NCBI GenBank assembly: GCA_024345305.1 | Contig: BRON01000004.1 | Coordinates: 1,116,001 to 1,180,000 of the forward strand | DNA length: 64,000 bases | Direction of reading: 5' to 3' | Source of the DNA: Mrakia gelida | Lineage: Eukaryota > Basidiomycota > Tremellomycetes > Cystofilobasidiales > Mrakiaceae | Shown: in pieces, positions 10,043-22,978 of the stretch | How the letters are laid out: each line of letters begins with the position of its first letter | Position numbering within the stretch: position 1 is the stretch's first letter | Position numbers and translations under genes: made by a program | The notes under the pieces: generated by a model | What the model was told of the DNA's origin: nothing | The model's input: the letters and a program-made list of their open reading frames with translations, nothing else | Databases searched by the model: none

Positions 10043-13000
10043 ATGGCCTCGTCGAAAGCTCCTCCGTTCGTGCTGAAGTTCAAAGGCAACAAAACCTTCT
10101 CAGCTTTTACCGGAGCGAGCATTGCTGAGGAAGAGAACCTTTGGGCTCTTCACTCTGTTGTGACAAAGTGCAGCAAAGTCCTCGAAGAAGGTGAGGAACG
10201 AACTCTCGCGCTCCTTCCCTTCCTCCCTCTCTCTTCCGAGAGATTCCTTCGAGAGCTGACCGTGCGTGCCTTCGTTCTCATCGTTTACATCTTTCAGGGA
10301 GTAAGTATTAAATCATATCTACTTCTTTGATTCCGAAGGAGCGAGTTCGAGGATGCATAGGGGGAGCTCAGAGGAGGGGAGGAAGAAACGAGGCCGGTTG
10401 AGCTCAGCCGCCGCCCTCCTCCTCTCTTGAGTCTTGGTAGCCCACAGATACTGATCTCGACCATCTTTCTCTCACTCCCGCTCCTCAGGTCGTCTAGAGA
10501 ACCTCGCTGTGAGTCCCTTCTCTCTCCTAGAAGGAGGCCGCTTCGGTCGGCTCCGTCCTCGGCATGGGAGGGGGCGAACAGGTCTTTGAGCTCAGGGCTG
10601 ACTCTCGCGTTCGACTTTGGGCTCTACAGTGGAGGCTCTGGTATCTACACTCAGCAGTCGTCTCGTCCAAGAAGGATCGGGAAGAGTTCAAGAAGGTCTC
10701 TCGAGGAGTAGCCGAAAACCTCAACAAGGACAAGGGCAAGACGCTCGTCGAGCTGCCGCTCCCTGAGCTCAATCGATCAGTCAGTTCCCTCTGCTTCTTC
10801 TTCCTCGTCTCTCCCTCTCTCTGCTGACTTTCGACCCTTTCGACAGAATTCGGATCGACTGGCGAGTCGCGTCGCCGAGAAGTCACGGACACGTCGAGCA
10901 TCAGGGGGAGGAGGGGAGAAGCCCACGATGAACTCCATGATGGGTTCATTCGTGCTCGACAAGACGGTCGGTCAGACCGTCGGCGTCTCAAAACGACGGG
11001 ACTCGCTACCGACGGGAGGGAAGAAGCCTACGAACCTCAAGAACAAGAGCCGACCCAACAGTCCTGGTCCTTCCGGATTGACGAGGTCGTCTTCGAGCCG
11101 GTCGACGATGGAGGAGGGTCGAAGTCGAGGACGCGCTCCGTCAAGAACCGAGCTTCTCATGACTCCAGCTACCACCCCAGCAACCACCCAGCAACCTCGC
11201 CCTCCACCCTCACAACCTGCACCGACGTTTATCTCTCTCCCAACCTCCTCGTCCTTCGCCCACTCCAATCAACCTCCGTCCTCCTCGTTCCAACCTCCCG
11301 CGCCTCCCTCCTCCTCTCAATCCTTCCAGTCGACCCCATCCTACCCTACCTCTTCATCCTTCCACCCTCAGAATGCATCCTTCAACTTCACGCAACCACC
11401 AGCACCCAATTTGTCGGCGAATCACATCTCCCTCAGCATCCACGACATCTTTGAGCTCGCTCACCCTTCCAACCCTCCTCCTCCTCCTCCCATCTCCAAT
11501 TCGCCCTCCAACCCAAACAACTCCGTCTCTACCTCCAGAATACACTCGAACGAGACTCGTCTAGAGGATATCCTCAGAGGACTGAACGAGGGAGGCAACT
11601 CGTCGGCGCTCGACTTCACCGACCTCGGACTCGGCTGGCCTACAGACTACGGAGGAGGCGGGAACTCGAATCCCCTCGACAGTTCAGGGACGGGAGGAGT
11701 CCTAGAGGCTGGTTTCTCGTTCGAGGACCTCTTCACGAACTCGGGAATGACGGGAATAGAACCCTCGTCGCTCGACTCGAACGCGACCCTTCGACCTCAC
11801 CTCCCCGCCGGAGGATCCTCGTTCAGTACCTCCGCTGCCACGGCTTCGTCGGTCTTCTCGTCTTCGGCTTCGCCAGAGGAAATCAAGCAGCAGATCCTGG
11901 GAGTCCTCGCTGGGAGCCCTTTCCCTCAAAACGATCGCGTCAGGAGGCTGTCGAAGGCGGGAGAACCGTTCGTGGGGAGAGACGAGGCTGGGATGGGTGT
12001 TGGTACGGGCTCTGGATCCGGGTCTGGGACTGGTGGGGAGGATGGTACAGGGATGGGAGGATTTGGTGGAGAGGGAGGGTCGCCGCCGAAGCTCAATCAA
12101 ACCGAGGTGTGTTTCACTTCCCTCGTCACTCGTCTCTTCGCCGTCTGTCCTCTTCGACGCTGACCTCAGTTCTTCTGCCTCCTCTAGGCTCAACGTCGTC
12201 GATCTTCGACTTCTCGGAAGTCGTCTGGAACGTCCTCGCTCGGATCGAGGTCGCCTAACAAGGGGAAAGGACGCGTCTCGTCAGCGAACCTCTCCCAACC
12301 TCGTGAGTTTCATGTCTCGCTCGCTCTCGTTAGTGATCATCTACTGACTCATATTCTCTTCATCGATGACTTCGTCCGTTAATCTCGCATTTCCAGAAGA
12401 CTTCGTGCACCCCTCTTCCGTCTCGTCGTTCGATCATCCCTCCAAGCGACGTCGAGGATCCGAAGTCTCGTCAGACTACGGTGCTTCCCCCGCTTTCATC
12501 TCCTCTCCCTGGACACCATCCGCTCTCCCCCCTGCCGCCATCCAACTCCCTGCCTCCAACCTCAACAGTCCCTGGAGCTCCAACGTCCACACTCCCTCGC
12601 TCGAGCTCACGACCGGGTTCGAAGGGATGGGAGTAGGAGGAGGCTTCCTTTCGACTCAGCACCAAACCCAGTCTCCAGGTGTCGTTGACGGAGGGAATCA
12701 ATGGTCTACCCTCGGAGCCGGAGGAGGAGGAGGAGGAGGTGGGAGCGCGTCGGAATTCTCGTTCGCCGTTCCCTCGTCGTCGTCGACCAAACCTCCTAAA
12801 TCTTCGAAGTCACAGCAACCTTCACCCTCAATCCGCCCCTACCACCCCAATTCCTCCGCCTCAGCTCCCCTCCTTCGAGCGAAACAGCGAACCTCCTCCC
12901 ACTCCTCCATCTCGTCCCAATCCGCCTCAGGTTCGTCGACTCCTGGCACCCTCACTCCCTACCAAGCCGGATTCCTTAGCTCCTTCGCTCCCATCCAACC

Positions 13001-13511
13001 CTGTCCTTCCTCCACTGGTCCCGTTCGTCGATCCTCGGAGTCCCAGTCGGCTCGTCACTCGTCGGGAGTTCGAGCGACGATGCAGCAGAACCAGGCTCAA
13101 CAGCAGCAGCAAGCACCGTCGACTCCCAGCTCGCCGAACAGGAGGAACGCTGGTCTACCAGGACTGAGCTCGTCGTCGTCGAACTTCGGAGCAGGATTTG
13201 GCGGTGGTGACGGGGGTGGAATGGGAGGAGGAGGAGGAGGAGGGACGGCGCGTCCGAGGCTCACGCTTCAGGAGCAGCTCGAACTCGCAGGGATGGTGCC
13301 CAAGTCGTCGAAGCCGTCTCCACCATCTTGGCAGCAGCAATCGACGGATCCTCCTCAGCATTCGTTCGATTTCGCGATGGGTTCGAGTCCCGAGTTCGGA
13401 GGCGACGCGAGTCGAGGGGGAGGAGTTGGAGCAAAGGGAGTTGAGAGAAGCGGAGTGGACTTTGGGAACGGAGGGAGTGGTTCGCAACTTGGAGCTGTAC
13501 CTGAAGGATAG
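10043..13511 (+). CDS. DUF1752 regulator, GATA-factor-like, no zinc finger seen
   Basis: Likely transcription regulator. Exons: 10043-10190, a possible 3-nt exon 10298-10300, 10489-10508, 10630-10779, 10847-12106, 12188-12302, 12397-13511, total 2811 nt, 936 aa. The N-terminus carries the fungal DUF1752 signature found at the start of many GATA factors: LWALHSVVTKCSKV, then RLENLA joined by splicing to WRLWYLHSAVV. The rest is long and disordered, rich in Ser, Pro, Gly and Gln, with basic patches (SKRRRGSEVS). I looked for a C-X2-C...C-X2-C GATA finger to the stop and found none, so DNA binding is unproven. The GGA micro-exon sits between a TTTCAG acceptor and a GTAAGT donor; frame is kept with or without it. 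The gene diverges from DUF1769-A and is followed by RPA190 on the same strand. Confidence 0.85.
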
Positions 13512-13949
13512 TTTGGTTCGTGTTTCGCTTAGTTTTCTGTATTTCTTACGGCAGGAGGGAGCGAGGAGGAGGAGGCCGACCCTCTCGCGCGACGTTCGTT
13601 CTCTTCTCTTCTCTCTCGCCTTCTCGGTCTCTCATGTGTAGCTCTTCATTTTTTCTCGACTGGGTCTACCTTACTTGCTTGCCTACCACTGTATCTCTAG
13701 ACTCCTTGTCTTCTCTGTGATGAATCTGACTCTCTACGACTGGGAGAGCGAATAAAAGAAAAATCTCAAATTCTCAGCTTCGCCCTCCTCCACCCTCCCT
13801 TCCCTCCTCTTCTCCTTCAACCCATCACCCCCGCCGAGCTTGGAGAGAGAGACACCACCCTCGCAGCTCTCCTTGGCCTCCTCCTACTACACTACCCCCT
13901 TCTCCTTCCTCAACTCCCCCCCTAAAAGTCTACATCGTTCCTTGCAGCG
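13512..13949. other. Spacer upstream of RPA190
   Basis: It holds the 3' end of the DUF1752 gene and the promoter of the Pol I subunit gene. The half next to 13950 is strongly C/T-rich (CCTCC and TTCC runs), the usual look of core promoters in this window. An AATAAAAGAAAAAT stretch near 13752-13765 could serve 3'-end formation. No coding signal. Confidence 0.45.
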
Positions 13950-16900
13950 ATGGACATCTCCAACTCCCTCCCTTCGACGCCTTCGTCTCTGTCGTTCTCG
14001 TTCCTCACGACTCAGGACATCAAGAGGATTTCCGTCAAGCAGATCGTCAACCCCATCCTGCTTGATAACCTCAACAGACCTACCGTTGGTGGACTTTATG
14101 ATCCCGCGCTGGGACCTATGGACTCGGGAGACGTGTGAGTTCAAAATCTGGAAGCGAGCTCGAACGAAGGAAGGCCGAAACGGAGAGCTCAAAGCTCGTC
14201 CAGACTAGGGACGAGGAGGCTTCTCAAGAGCTTTGGAGCTCCATAGGGAGCTTCAGAGGAGACTCCATCAAACACTGCTGGCCGTAGAAGCTTGGGGGTT
14301 CGAGATTGTAGAGCGTCGTTGAGCTTTGAATCGAAGGAGACTCGAGTCGAGCTGACCTTCGCTCCTTTTTGCTTTCCCTTCCTTCCCAGCTGCTCGACAT
14401 GTCGACTCACCTCCTACACCTGCCCAGGTCACTTTGGTCACATCGCTCTCCCCAACCCCGTCTTCCAACCTCTCTTCTTCACCCAAGCCTACGCTCTCGT
14501 TCGTCAATGCTGCATGTACTGCCATCGATTCCGAGGGTCAGAAGCGGAGGTGCGTTTCTTCCTCCTTCCCTCCTTCCCTCTTTCCTTTGCCTTCTTGCCC
14601 ACCCTCCCGGAAGCTCACTCAGACCCATTTTTCCATGATTCTCGTCTTATCTTTCAGATGGCCAAATTTGTCGGTCGCCTAACCCTCCTCGACCACGGAC
14701 TCCTCATCGCTTCCCTCGAGCTCGCAAAGCTCTCCGCTCAGGTCAACTTCTCTACCCTTCAACCCGACGGAGAGGACGACGACGCCGAGGACAAGGACGA
14801 GCTCGACAAGGAGGAGAAGGAGGCTGAGAAGGAGGAGGACTACATCAAGAGGATGGAGGACTTTGTCAGGAGCGCCATTCGAGCGGGAGGGAAGCAGGCT
14901 GAGGGGAGGGACTCGTACAAGGATGGACTCGTCTATGACGAGAGGAAGAGGGTCATCTCGGAGTTTGCGAAGAAGGGGTACAAGAAGTGTCAGAAGTGCA
15001 AGGCGTGAGTTTTCTTTCCTCTTTTGCTGGTCATCAGTGAAGGGCAGGTGAGGTGAAGGGAAGGAAAGGACGAGCTCGCTCTTCCTCGACGACGCGGCGA
15101 AAGCTGATCAACCAACCTCGACCCTTCGTTTTTCTCTCGACCTTTCAGCTTCGCTCACTCGTACAGGAAGGAGGGTCACACCAAGATCGTCGAGATCGTC
15201 ATGAACAAGAAGCACGCCGGTCAGCTCAAGGCTCTCGGACGGTATCGACCCAGTCTCTCCCAAGTCAAGTTCCAGGCTTCGTCGGCGTCGGACAAGGTCG
15301 AGGATGTCGACGAGGGCTACGTCGGAGGATCCGGATCCGAGGACGATGAGGGAGAGGGAGACGCTCTCGACGCCGACGGAGACGTCGACATGGACGAGGG
15401 AGACAAGAACGACGAGGACGACGACGCCGAATCGGACGAGGAACTCGAGAGGAACGCCGTTCAACTCACCAAGAAACCCCGCGAGAGAGTCATGCAGACC
15501 GACGAGGCTCGAGCTCATCTTCGACTCCTCTTCAAGAACGAACCCGTCGTCACGTCGCTGCTCTACGGAGGACACGGTCCCTTCGCTCGAACTCTCAACG
15601 TCTCCAACCCTTCCAACCCTTCCCAATCCATCAACGCCCCTCTCGCCTCCGCCGACATGTTCTTCATGGACCTCGTCCCCGTTCCTCCTACTCGGTTCCG
15701 TCCAGCAGCCAGGATGGGAGAGATCGTGTTCGAGAACCCTCAGAACGAACTGCTCGCCAAGATCCTTACGACCTCGTACCGAATCGTCGACCTCACCAAA
15801 CTCTCGAGGTCGGCGAGACACAAGCCTAAGGCGGACGAGGTCATCGGAGTCGTGATGGAGGCTGCCGAGATGTCGAGGGTGTACGGGATGTTGCTCGAGG
15901 CGTTGATTCAGCTGCAGATCGACGTCAACAGTTTCATGGACTCGAACAAGAACCCGACCATCATTCGAGGGGGGAAGCTGCCGCCGGCGGGAGTGAAGCA
16001 GACGTTGGAGAAGAAGGATGGGTTGTTCAGGAAGCACATGATGGTTCGTCGCGTCTCTCTTCGCCTCCCTCTCCCTCCCGCTTCTCGTCTCTTTCTCTCC
16101 CTCCCTCCCTCTCCTTCGCGTTCCTCATCTTCGTCCGACTGACTCGTCTCTTTCCTCCCCTCCCCACCCTCCCTCTCTCGTTGCGAACCTACAGGGGAAG
16201 CGAGTCAACTACGCTGCTCGTTCGGTCATCTCGCCAGACGTCAACCTCGAGACGAACGAGATCGGAGTCCCTCCAGTCTTCGCTCGAAAGCTCACCTTCC
16301 CCGAGCCGGTCACCAACCACAACCACGCTCTCATGAGGCAAGCCGTCATCAACGGTCCCAAGATCTACCCTGGAGCTTCGATGGTCGTCAACCCTGATGG
16401 AACTCAGATCTCTCTCGTTCGTCTTCCCTCGTCCCTTTCCCCTCCTCGACGTCGAGAACGAACGCGACTTACTGACTCTCTCCCTCTTTCCTCCTTCTCG
16501 TTCTTTTCTCGACTACAGGACAAGCTCACGACCGAGCAGCGAACCGCCATCGCCAACCAGCTCCTCGTCCCTCAGGAGGGATCGTCGTCGACGTCGCATG
16601 GAGGTCTCACCACCAAGACGCCAGCGGTCAACAAGAAGGTCTTCCGACATCTTCGAGATGGAGATATCCTTCTTCTCAACCGACAGCCGACGCTTCACAA
16701 GCCGAGTATGATGGGTCACCGAGCCAAGGTCTTGAACGGAGAGAAGACGATCAGGATGCACTACGCCAACTGGTGAGTTCGAGCGACGCGTTTCTCTTCC
16801 CTCCACGCGATCAGTCCCGCTGACCGAAGCTTCTCTTCACTCTCTTCAGTAACTCCTACAACGCCGACTTCGATGGTGACGAGATGAACATCCATTTCGC

Positions 16901-19900
16901 TCGTGAGTCTTTGATTTTTCGCTTTCGAAACTCGATTCGCGTCTGACTCGACTCGTTTCATTTCGCCTTCGCAGAATCCCAACCCGCCCGAGCCGAGGCC
17001 TACAACATCGCCAACACCGACTCGAACTACCTCGTACCTACGTCGGGAGAGCCTCTCCGAGGTCTCATCCAGGATCACGTCGACGCCGGAGTGTGGATGT
17101 GCAAGAAGGGAACGTTCTTCACGAGGGAGGAGTACCATCAGCTCATCTACGGAGCTCTTCGAACCGAGGAGGGTTACTGCTCAACCAAGAGGATCCGAAC
17201 CCTTCCTCCTACGATTTGGAAGCCTAAGGCTCTGTGGTGTGGAAAGCAGCTCGTGAGTTCTCGTTCTTCAGCTCGCCGAGCGGGAAGTCGCGTCTCGTCT
17301 CGATCTCGAATCGCTCGCTGACCGAACAAACGCGCCCTTCTTCCTCCTTCCTCTTCTCCAGATCTCGACTCTTCTCCTCAACATCATCCCCGACGGAGCC
17401 GCCGGTCTTAACCTCGTCTCGAAGAACAAGATCAAGAACGAGCTCTGGGGACCTCACTCGAAGGAAGGAGAGGTCCTCTTCATGGACGGAGAACTCCTCA
17501 TCGGAATCCTCGACAAGACCCAGTTCGGAGCTTCGTCGTACGGACTCGTCCACTCCTGCTTCGAGGTCTACGGCCCCGAGGTCGCTGGGAAACTCCTCTC
17601 GGTCCTCAGTCGATGCTTCACCAAGTACCTCCAGTCTCGAGCCTTCACCTGTCGAATGGACGATCTCCTCCTCACCGAGCAAGGAGAAGCCCAACGACGA
17701 GAGATGCTCAAGACCATCGACGCCGAGGGGAAGCAGGTCGCCATCAGCTACGTCGGACTCGGAGAGGACGCCGATCCCAACGACCCGGAAGTCAAGCTCA
17801 ACCTTCAAATCCGACTCGAGGAGATCCTTCGAGACGACCGACTCATGGCTGGACTCGACAACGTCATGCAGGCTCGATTCGGAGGAACCACCACCAAGGT
17901 CAACGCCTTCTGCATCCCTCATCAGCTCGTCAAGCCCTTCCCGGACAACAACATGCAGATGATGACCATCTCGGGAGCCAAAGGATCCACCACCAACGCG
18001 ACGATGATTTCGTCCGTTCTCGGTCAGCAGTCGCTCGAAGGTCGTCGTGTCCCCACCATGGTCTCCGGAAAGACCCTCCCTTCGTTCAAGCCCTTCGAAA
18101 CCAACGCTCGAGCAGGAGGATACGTCGCGAACCGATTCTTGACGGGAATCCGACCCCAGGAGTACTACTTCCATTGCATGTCCGGTCGAGAGGGACTCAT
18201 CGACACCGCCGTCAAGACGAGTCGATCCGGATACCTCCAGCGATGTCTCATCAAGCACCTCGAGGGAATCCGAGTCCACTACGACCACACCGTTCGAGAC
18301 AGCGACTCGTCGGTCATCCAGTTCCACTACGGAGAGGACTCGCTCGATGTCACCAAGCAGGCTCATCTCCACCCGAAACAGTTCGCCTTCAACATCGCCA
18401 ACTCGAAATCCCTCCTCCTTCGCTACAACCCCAACTCGCTCCGAGGTCGAATCGACGAGAACACCGGACGGGAGTACCTCAAGAAGTCGAGGAGGAAGCC
18501 TCACAAGTACGGACCTGCGCTCGAGAAGTACTCGCCTTCGACGCATCTCGGATCGATGGGAGAGAAGTACGCCGATCAGCTCGAGGTTTACAAGACCGAG
18601 AACAAGGACAACCTCCTCGTCGGTGGGAAGAAGAAGAAGAGGACGAAGGAGGAGAAGGAGGCTGGAATCGTCGACCCCGTTCCCTCGCCTTGGTCGATGG
18701 ACGCGACCAAGTTCCAGGTCATGATGGAGATTCGATACATGCGGGCGATGATCGATCCGGGAGAGGCGGTTGGACTGCTGGCTGCTCAGGGGTGAGTCTC
18801 TTTCCTTCTCTCGTACTGGTCGAGTCGCGTCGCTCGAGCTTTCGCTGACTTGTTCTCGTCGTTCGTCTTCCTTTCTTGCAGAGTTGGAGAGCCTTCAACC
18901 CAGATGACACTGAACACCTTCCATTTGGCTGGTGAGTATCGTCGTTTCTTGCGCCCTAGTCGTGTCCGAGAGCCGACTCGCGGGCTTCGAAACTGACTCG
19001 TCCTCGACTTTGTTTGTCGACGCGTCTCTCAGGTCACGGAGCCGCCAACGTCACCCTCGGTATCCCTCGTCTTCGAGAGCTGGTCATGACCGCTTCCGCC
19101 AACCCCAAGACCCCTTCGATGAGGCTTCCCATGCTCGACCACGTTCCGGAACCCGATCTCGCTCGATTCATCAAGGACGCGAAGAAGGTCACCCTCTCGG
19201 AACTCGTCGACAAGGTTACCGTCACCGAGCGACTCTCGTCCAAGACCGTCGACAACGGACACTCCCGATCGAGGACCTACACCGTTCTTCTCGACTTCTA
19301 CCCCAAGGAGGAGTACCTGGAGGAGCACAACCTCACCCCTCATCAGATCCTCGAGTCCCTCCCCGCCTCGTTCGGTCTTCACGTCAGGAACGAGATCCTC
19401 CGAGAACTCAAGGAGGTCGGCAAGATGCTCAAGAACGATCTCGAGGGAGTCGGAAAGGGCAAGACCGTTCGTATACCTCGAGGAACCGTCGACGAGAACC
19501 TCGCCGCTACGATCGAGGAGCAGGGAGATCTCGCTGGAGCTGAGGTCGAGTCCGACGCTGGAGATGGAGACGCCGACGATGCTAAGAGGGCTGCCAACTC
19601 GAAGGACATCGCTACCTACGACGACGACGAGTCGGACGCTGGAAGCGTGGGAGATCTCGAGGACATCGAGGGAGCCTTCCCTGCCGACGCGGACATCGAC
19701 GAGGAGGTCGGAAAGGCTGCCGACGAGGCTACCATCGCTGCCAGGAAGGAGGAGGTCGAGGCTGCTTTCATCGCCGCCGCTCGATACGTCTCCAAGTTCA
19801 GCTTCGATCTCAAGGAGGGACGATCGTGCGAGTTCGACATCCAGGTGAGTTTCCTTTCCTTCGACGCGTTGTTCTTCTCGACTTCGAGCTGACCTCCTCT

Positions 19901-20871
19901 TCCCTTCCTTCCTTCTCTCAGTTCCCCGGAGACTCCCAGAAACTCCTTGTCGTCGACGTCATGGAGCGATGCTGTCAGAAGGCCGTTATCCACCAGATCC
20001 CCTTGATCTCGCGTGCGATTCGACTGAAGACCGTCGCTGGAGAGGACGAGGCTTGGAAGCACGGGAAGGTGAGTTTCTTAACCTCGACGCGTCTGTTTAT
20101 CTTCCCTCCGAACCTGAAGTGACACGACCTCCTTTTGCTTTCTCTCTCTCAGCGAACTCTCCTCACCGAGGGATCCAACTTCAAGGCGATCTGGGAGCAC
20201 GCGAACGAGTTCGTCGACATGAACTACCTCCAGTCCAACGACATCGCCGCTATCCTGCACACCTACGGAGTCGAGGCTGCTCGAGCTAGCATCATCGCTG
20301 AGGTATCGGGAGTCTTTGGAGTTTACGCTATTACGATCAACTGTGAGTCCATCTTCCCGACCCTTCCTCCTCGCTCAGCTCGAACTCGCGCTGACTTCTT
20401 CGCTTCTCTTTCTTTCTTCCCAGACCGACATCTTTCCCTCATCGCCGACTACATGACGCACGAGGGAGGTTACAAGCCGTTCAACCGAACTGGTATCTCT
20501 TCGAAGAGTAGTGTGAGTTTGCTTTCTGTTCCTTTCGTTCGTTCGTTCGTTCTCGCGTCGCCTCTCGATCTGACCTCTCCCTCGTCCTCGTTTCCTCTTA
20601 TTCCAGCCTCTTCTCAAGGCCTCATTCGAGACCACTGCTGCTTTCCTCTCCGAGGCTACCCTTCACGGAGGTGAGTCTTTTCACCCCTTCCTCTTCTTTT
20701 TTACCCTCTCGAACTCGAATGCTGACTCGTCCCTCTCGCTCTCGTTCAGACTACGACGACCTGCAGTCTCCCTCTGGAAACATCGTCATGGGAAAGCCCT
20801 CCATCATCGGAACCGCTTCCTTCGATATTCGAACTCCCATCGACTACGACAGCCAGGAGATGCGAGATTAG
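13950..20871 (+). CDS. RPA190: RNA polymerase I largest subunit A190
   Basis: Catalytic subunit of RNA polymerase I, which makes the large rRNA precursor in the nucleolus. Sixteen exons: 13950-14134, 14390-14549, 14658-15004, 15149-16043, 16195-16416, 16519-16772, 16850-16902, 16975-17252, 17362-18791, 18882-18931, 19033-19844, 19922-20068, 20153-20342, 20424-20512, 20607-20670, 20750-20871, total 5298 nt, 1765 aa, slightly longer than yeast A190. Seen in order: the zinc-binding clamp start (VCSTCRLTSYTCPGHFGHI), an acidic insert, HMMGKRVNYAARSVISPD, the active-site metal motif NADFDGDEMNIHF (assembled across a splice), the trigger-loop region GVGEPSTQMTLNTFHLAG, and the C-terminal HLSLIADYMTHEGGYKPFNR. 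A second acidic tract near residues 1390-1440 is typical of Pol I. All introns are GT-AG. Identity is certain. Confidence 0.98.
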
Positions 20872-21345
20872 ACGTAGATGCTTTGGTTTGGTTTCTCTCC
20901 CGGTTTGGTTTCGTTCGCTCGTCCTTTCTTTCTCGTTTCTTTGCATGGCTCGCTCTTTTCTCGTTTTCATCTCTCTCTCATCTCTCACTTTGATTTTTTT
21001 TCGATCTGCTTGTATCCCTTATACCAAAGGCTTCTTCCATCTTCTCCTCGTTTCGTCGGAAAGACGACGCGAGATAGAACGCGACTTGAGTCTTCTTCTA
21101 GACGTGGCCACCCTTTACTAGCATGGCTTCCGGGACGACGGTTTGACCGATTGGTGGTAAGGGACTCGACTCATGGAGAAGCTGAAAATCTTTCTCTTCG
21201 AACGAAAGAAGGCGCGTCGGCTGTCTGCGTCATCGAGCCTCCTGCCCCCAAATCGAGCTCGAGTGCTTGACCTGAGTCCCTCCCTCCTCCCTGCCTCTCT
21301 CCCTCACCCTCCACCCTCTTTCACACCCTTCTATCCCTTCCCAGC
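20872..21345. other. Spacer RPA190 / DUF1769-B
   Basis: Holds the RPA190 3' region (T-rich, with TTTTTTTTCG near 20995) and the promoter and leader of DUF1769 copy B. The last 100 bp are a near-continuous C/T tract before the ATG at 21346. No coding signal. Confidence 0.45.
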
Positions 21346-22963
21346 ATGGTAAGCCTACCCTCCATCTCCTCGACAACCCGTCCTCAAGACCTGAAGCTCA
21401 CCCTTCTCGCTCCTTTCCTTTCAGCCCAAGCTCAAGATCTCCGTCTCGACCTCCTCCCCTCCCTCCCCGTCCAACTCAACCCTCCTCTCTCCCAACTCCT
21501 CAACCCCCACTCACATTAAATCCGATACCTTCGAAGGAGACGTTCTCGTCCGAATCAAGGATTTCACTGGAGAATCTGCCGATGGGAAGGAGAGGAAGAG
21601 TCCAGAGGGAGAGCCGTACTTCGATTCAGCCTCGAGGAAGGGGAAGACTTGGAGTATCTTTGTGAGGGGAAGGTGAGCTCTTCAGCTCTCGAAGCTCCCG
21701 CCAGTCGTAGAGGGGCACAAAGACTGACTTTCCGTGCTTCCGTTTTCTCTCAGATTCCTCGAGGACATCGATGGTGAGCTCGATTGAAGGAAGGGAGGGT
21801 GTTTGGTTTCCCTCGAGCTCACCTCAACCTCCCTCTTGCGTTCTTTTGCCGTTCTTCCTTCCTCGACCCAGGTGACGATCTTGTCTTTGGAAACGTCTTT
21901 GAGAACCCTATCCGAGATAGCTTGCCTTGGGGAACTTCAGTTGCTGTCAAGTAAGCTTTTGCTCGCCTTCCTTCGTCGACCTCCATTTCGCTGACCTCTC
22001 GCCCGTCCCTCCCGTCGTATCTACTCCCTCAAGGTTCATGCACTACGTCGACCCAACCATGGAAAGCGATTTCTACGCGGACAAACCTTGGGCTCTGTGC
22101 GTACCCTTTCCTCCTCTCTTCTATCCCTCCGAAGTATACGAGCTGACCCCATCGCTCCCGCTCTTCGCCGTCCGTCCATCGACCTTCTCAGCTCCCCCCT
22201 CGTCTCAACAACCCCCTTCCTAGCCCTCGAACCCCACCCCTCCACCTCCCCTCTCCCCACCTTCTCTTCCACCCACCTCAAACCCCTCCAGGAGAACTCC
22301 CTCGAAGGGATCGTTGCGAACCTCAAGCGAACCGGCGCTGAGGACGCTCTCGAGAGCGAAGACGTCGACGAGGAGAGTTGGGCGGTGAACGGGACGGCTA
22401 GGAAGGCGTGGGTGAACGTTAAGGAGAATAGGAAGAAGTTGAAGCTTGGGAAGGAGGTGAGTCGGGTTTCGTTTCGTTGTTGTTGTTTTGAAAAGGGGGG
22501 TAGGGAGAGGGAGAGACGGCGCTAACAAGCTTGTTTTCGTTTTCGTTTCCGCGTCGCGTCGTGTCTCACAGGATCTCGTCACCATCGACTTCGTTCAAGC
22601 CTTCCTGGACTTCAACGACCTCTCCGTCTCCCTCCCCTCCGTTGGGTTCCACGTCGATCTGCTCAAGTACTGGGATGGCCAGTGAGTCTCATCACTCCGT
22701 CCCCTTTGTCGCGCGCTCGCTTCCTGACCCTCACCCTCTCTGTCTCGCTCGCTTGCTCTCTCCCCAGACCCGTCACCTTCGTGTGCCGAAACCGATCAGG
22801 AACCAAGACCTTCTTCAGCGTTTCGTTCGAGATCACGGATGCTGAGCCCGCGAAGGGAGATGGGGTCAAGAAGGAGGTCGCACCCGAGGCTTCGACGAAC
22901 GGGAAGAAGCCTGAGGAGGGGAAGGAAGAGGAGGAGGTGGAGATCAGTGATGAGGTTGATTAG
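21346..22963 (+). CDS. DUF1769 family protein, copy B
   Basis: Paralogue of the gene at 7686-9112, in opposite orientation. Eight exons: 21346-21348 (ATG only), 21425-21672, 21754-21773, 21872-21950, 22034-22096, 22192-22456, 22572-22681, 22768-22963, total 984 nt, 327 aa. Domain motifs match copy A closely, for example the shared run VLVRIKDFTGESADGKER, then LVFGNVFENPIRDSLPWG, a FYADKPWAL block and SGTKTFFSVSFEI. It adds a charged tail of about 40 residues, rich in Lys and Glu (EEGKEEEEVEISDEVD), absent from copy A. Exons 2-5 and 7 have the same lengths in both copies. Function is unknown. The gap to the minus-strand reading frame at 22979 is only 15 bp. Confidence 0.92.
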
Positions 22964-22978
22964 ATCGCTTGCTGCTAG

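Noticed and set aside
15108..16037. A 309-codon minus-strand frame
   Set aside because: Antisense to RPA190 exon 4; low-complexity Val/Asp/Ser text is the mirror of the sense protein.
17224..18546. A 440-codon open frame on the minus strand
   Set aside because: It lies wholly antisense to the strongest part of RPA190. Codon bias of the true gene (C-ending codons) removes antisense stops, and the reading has no domain and no splice structure.
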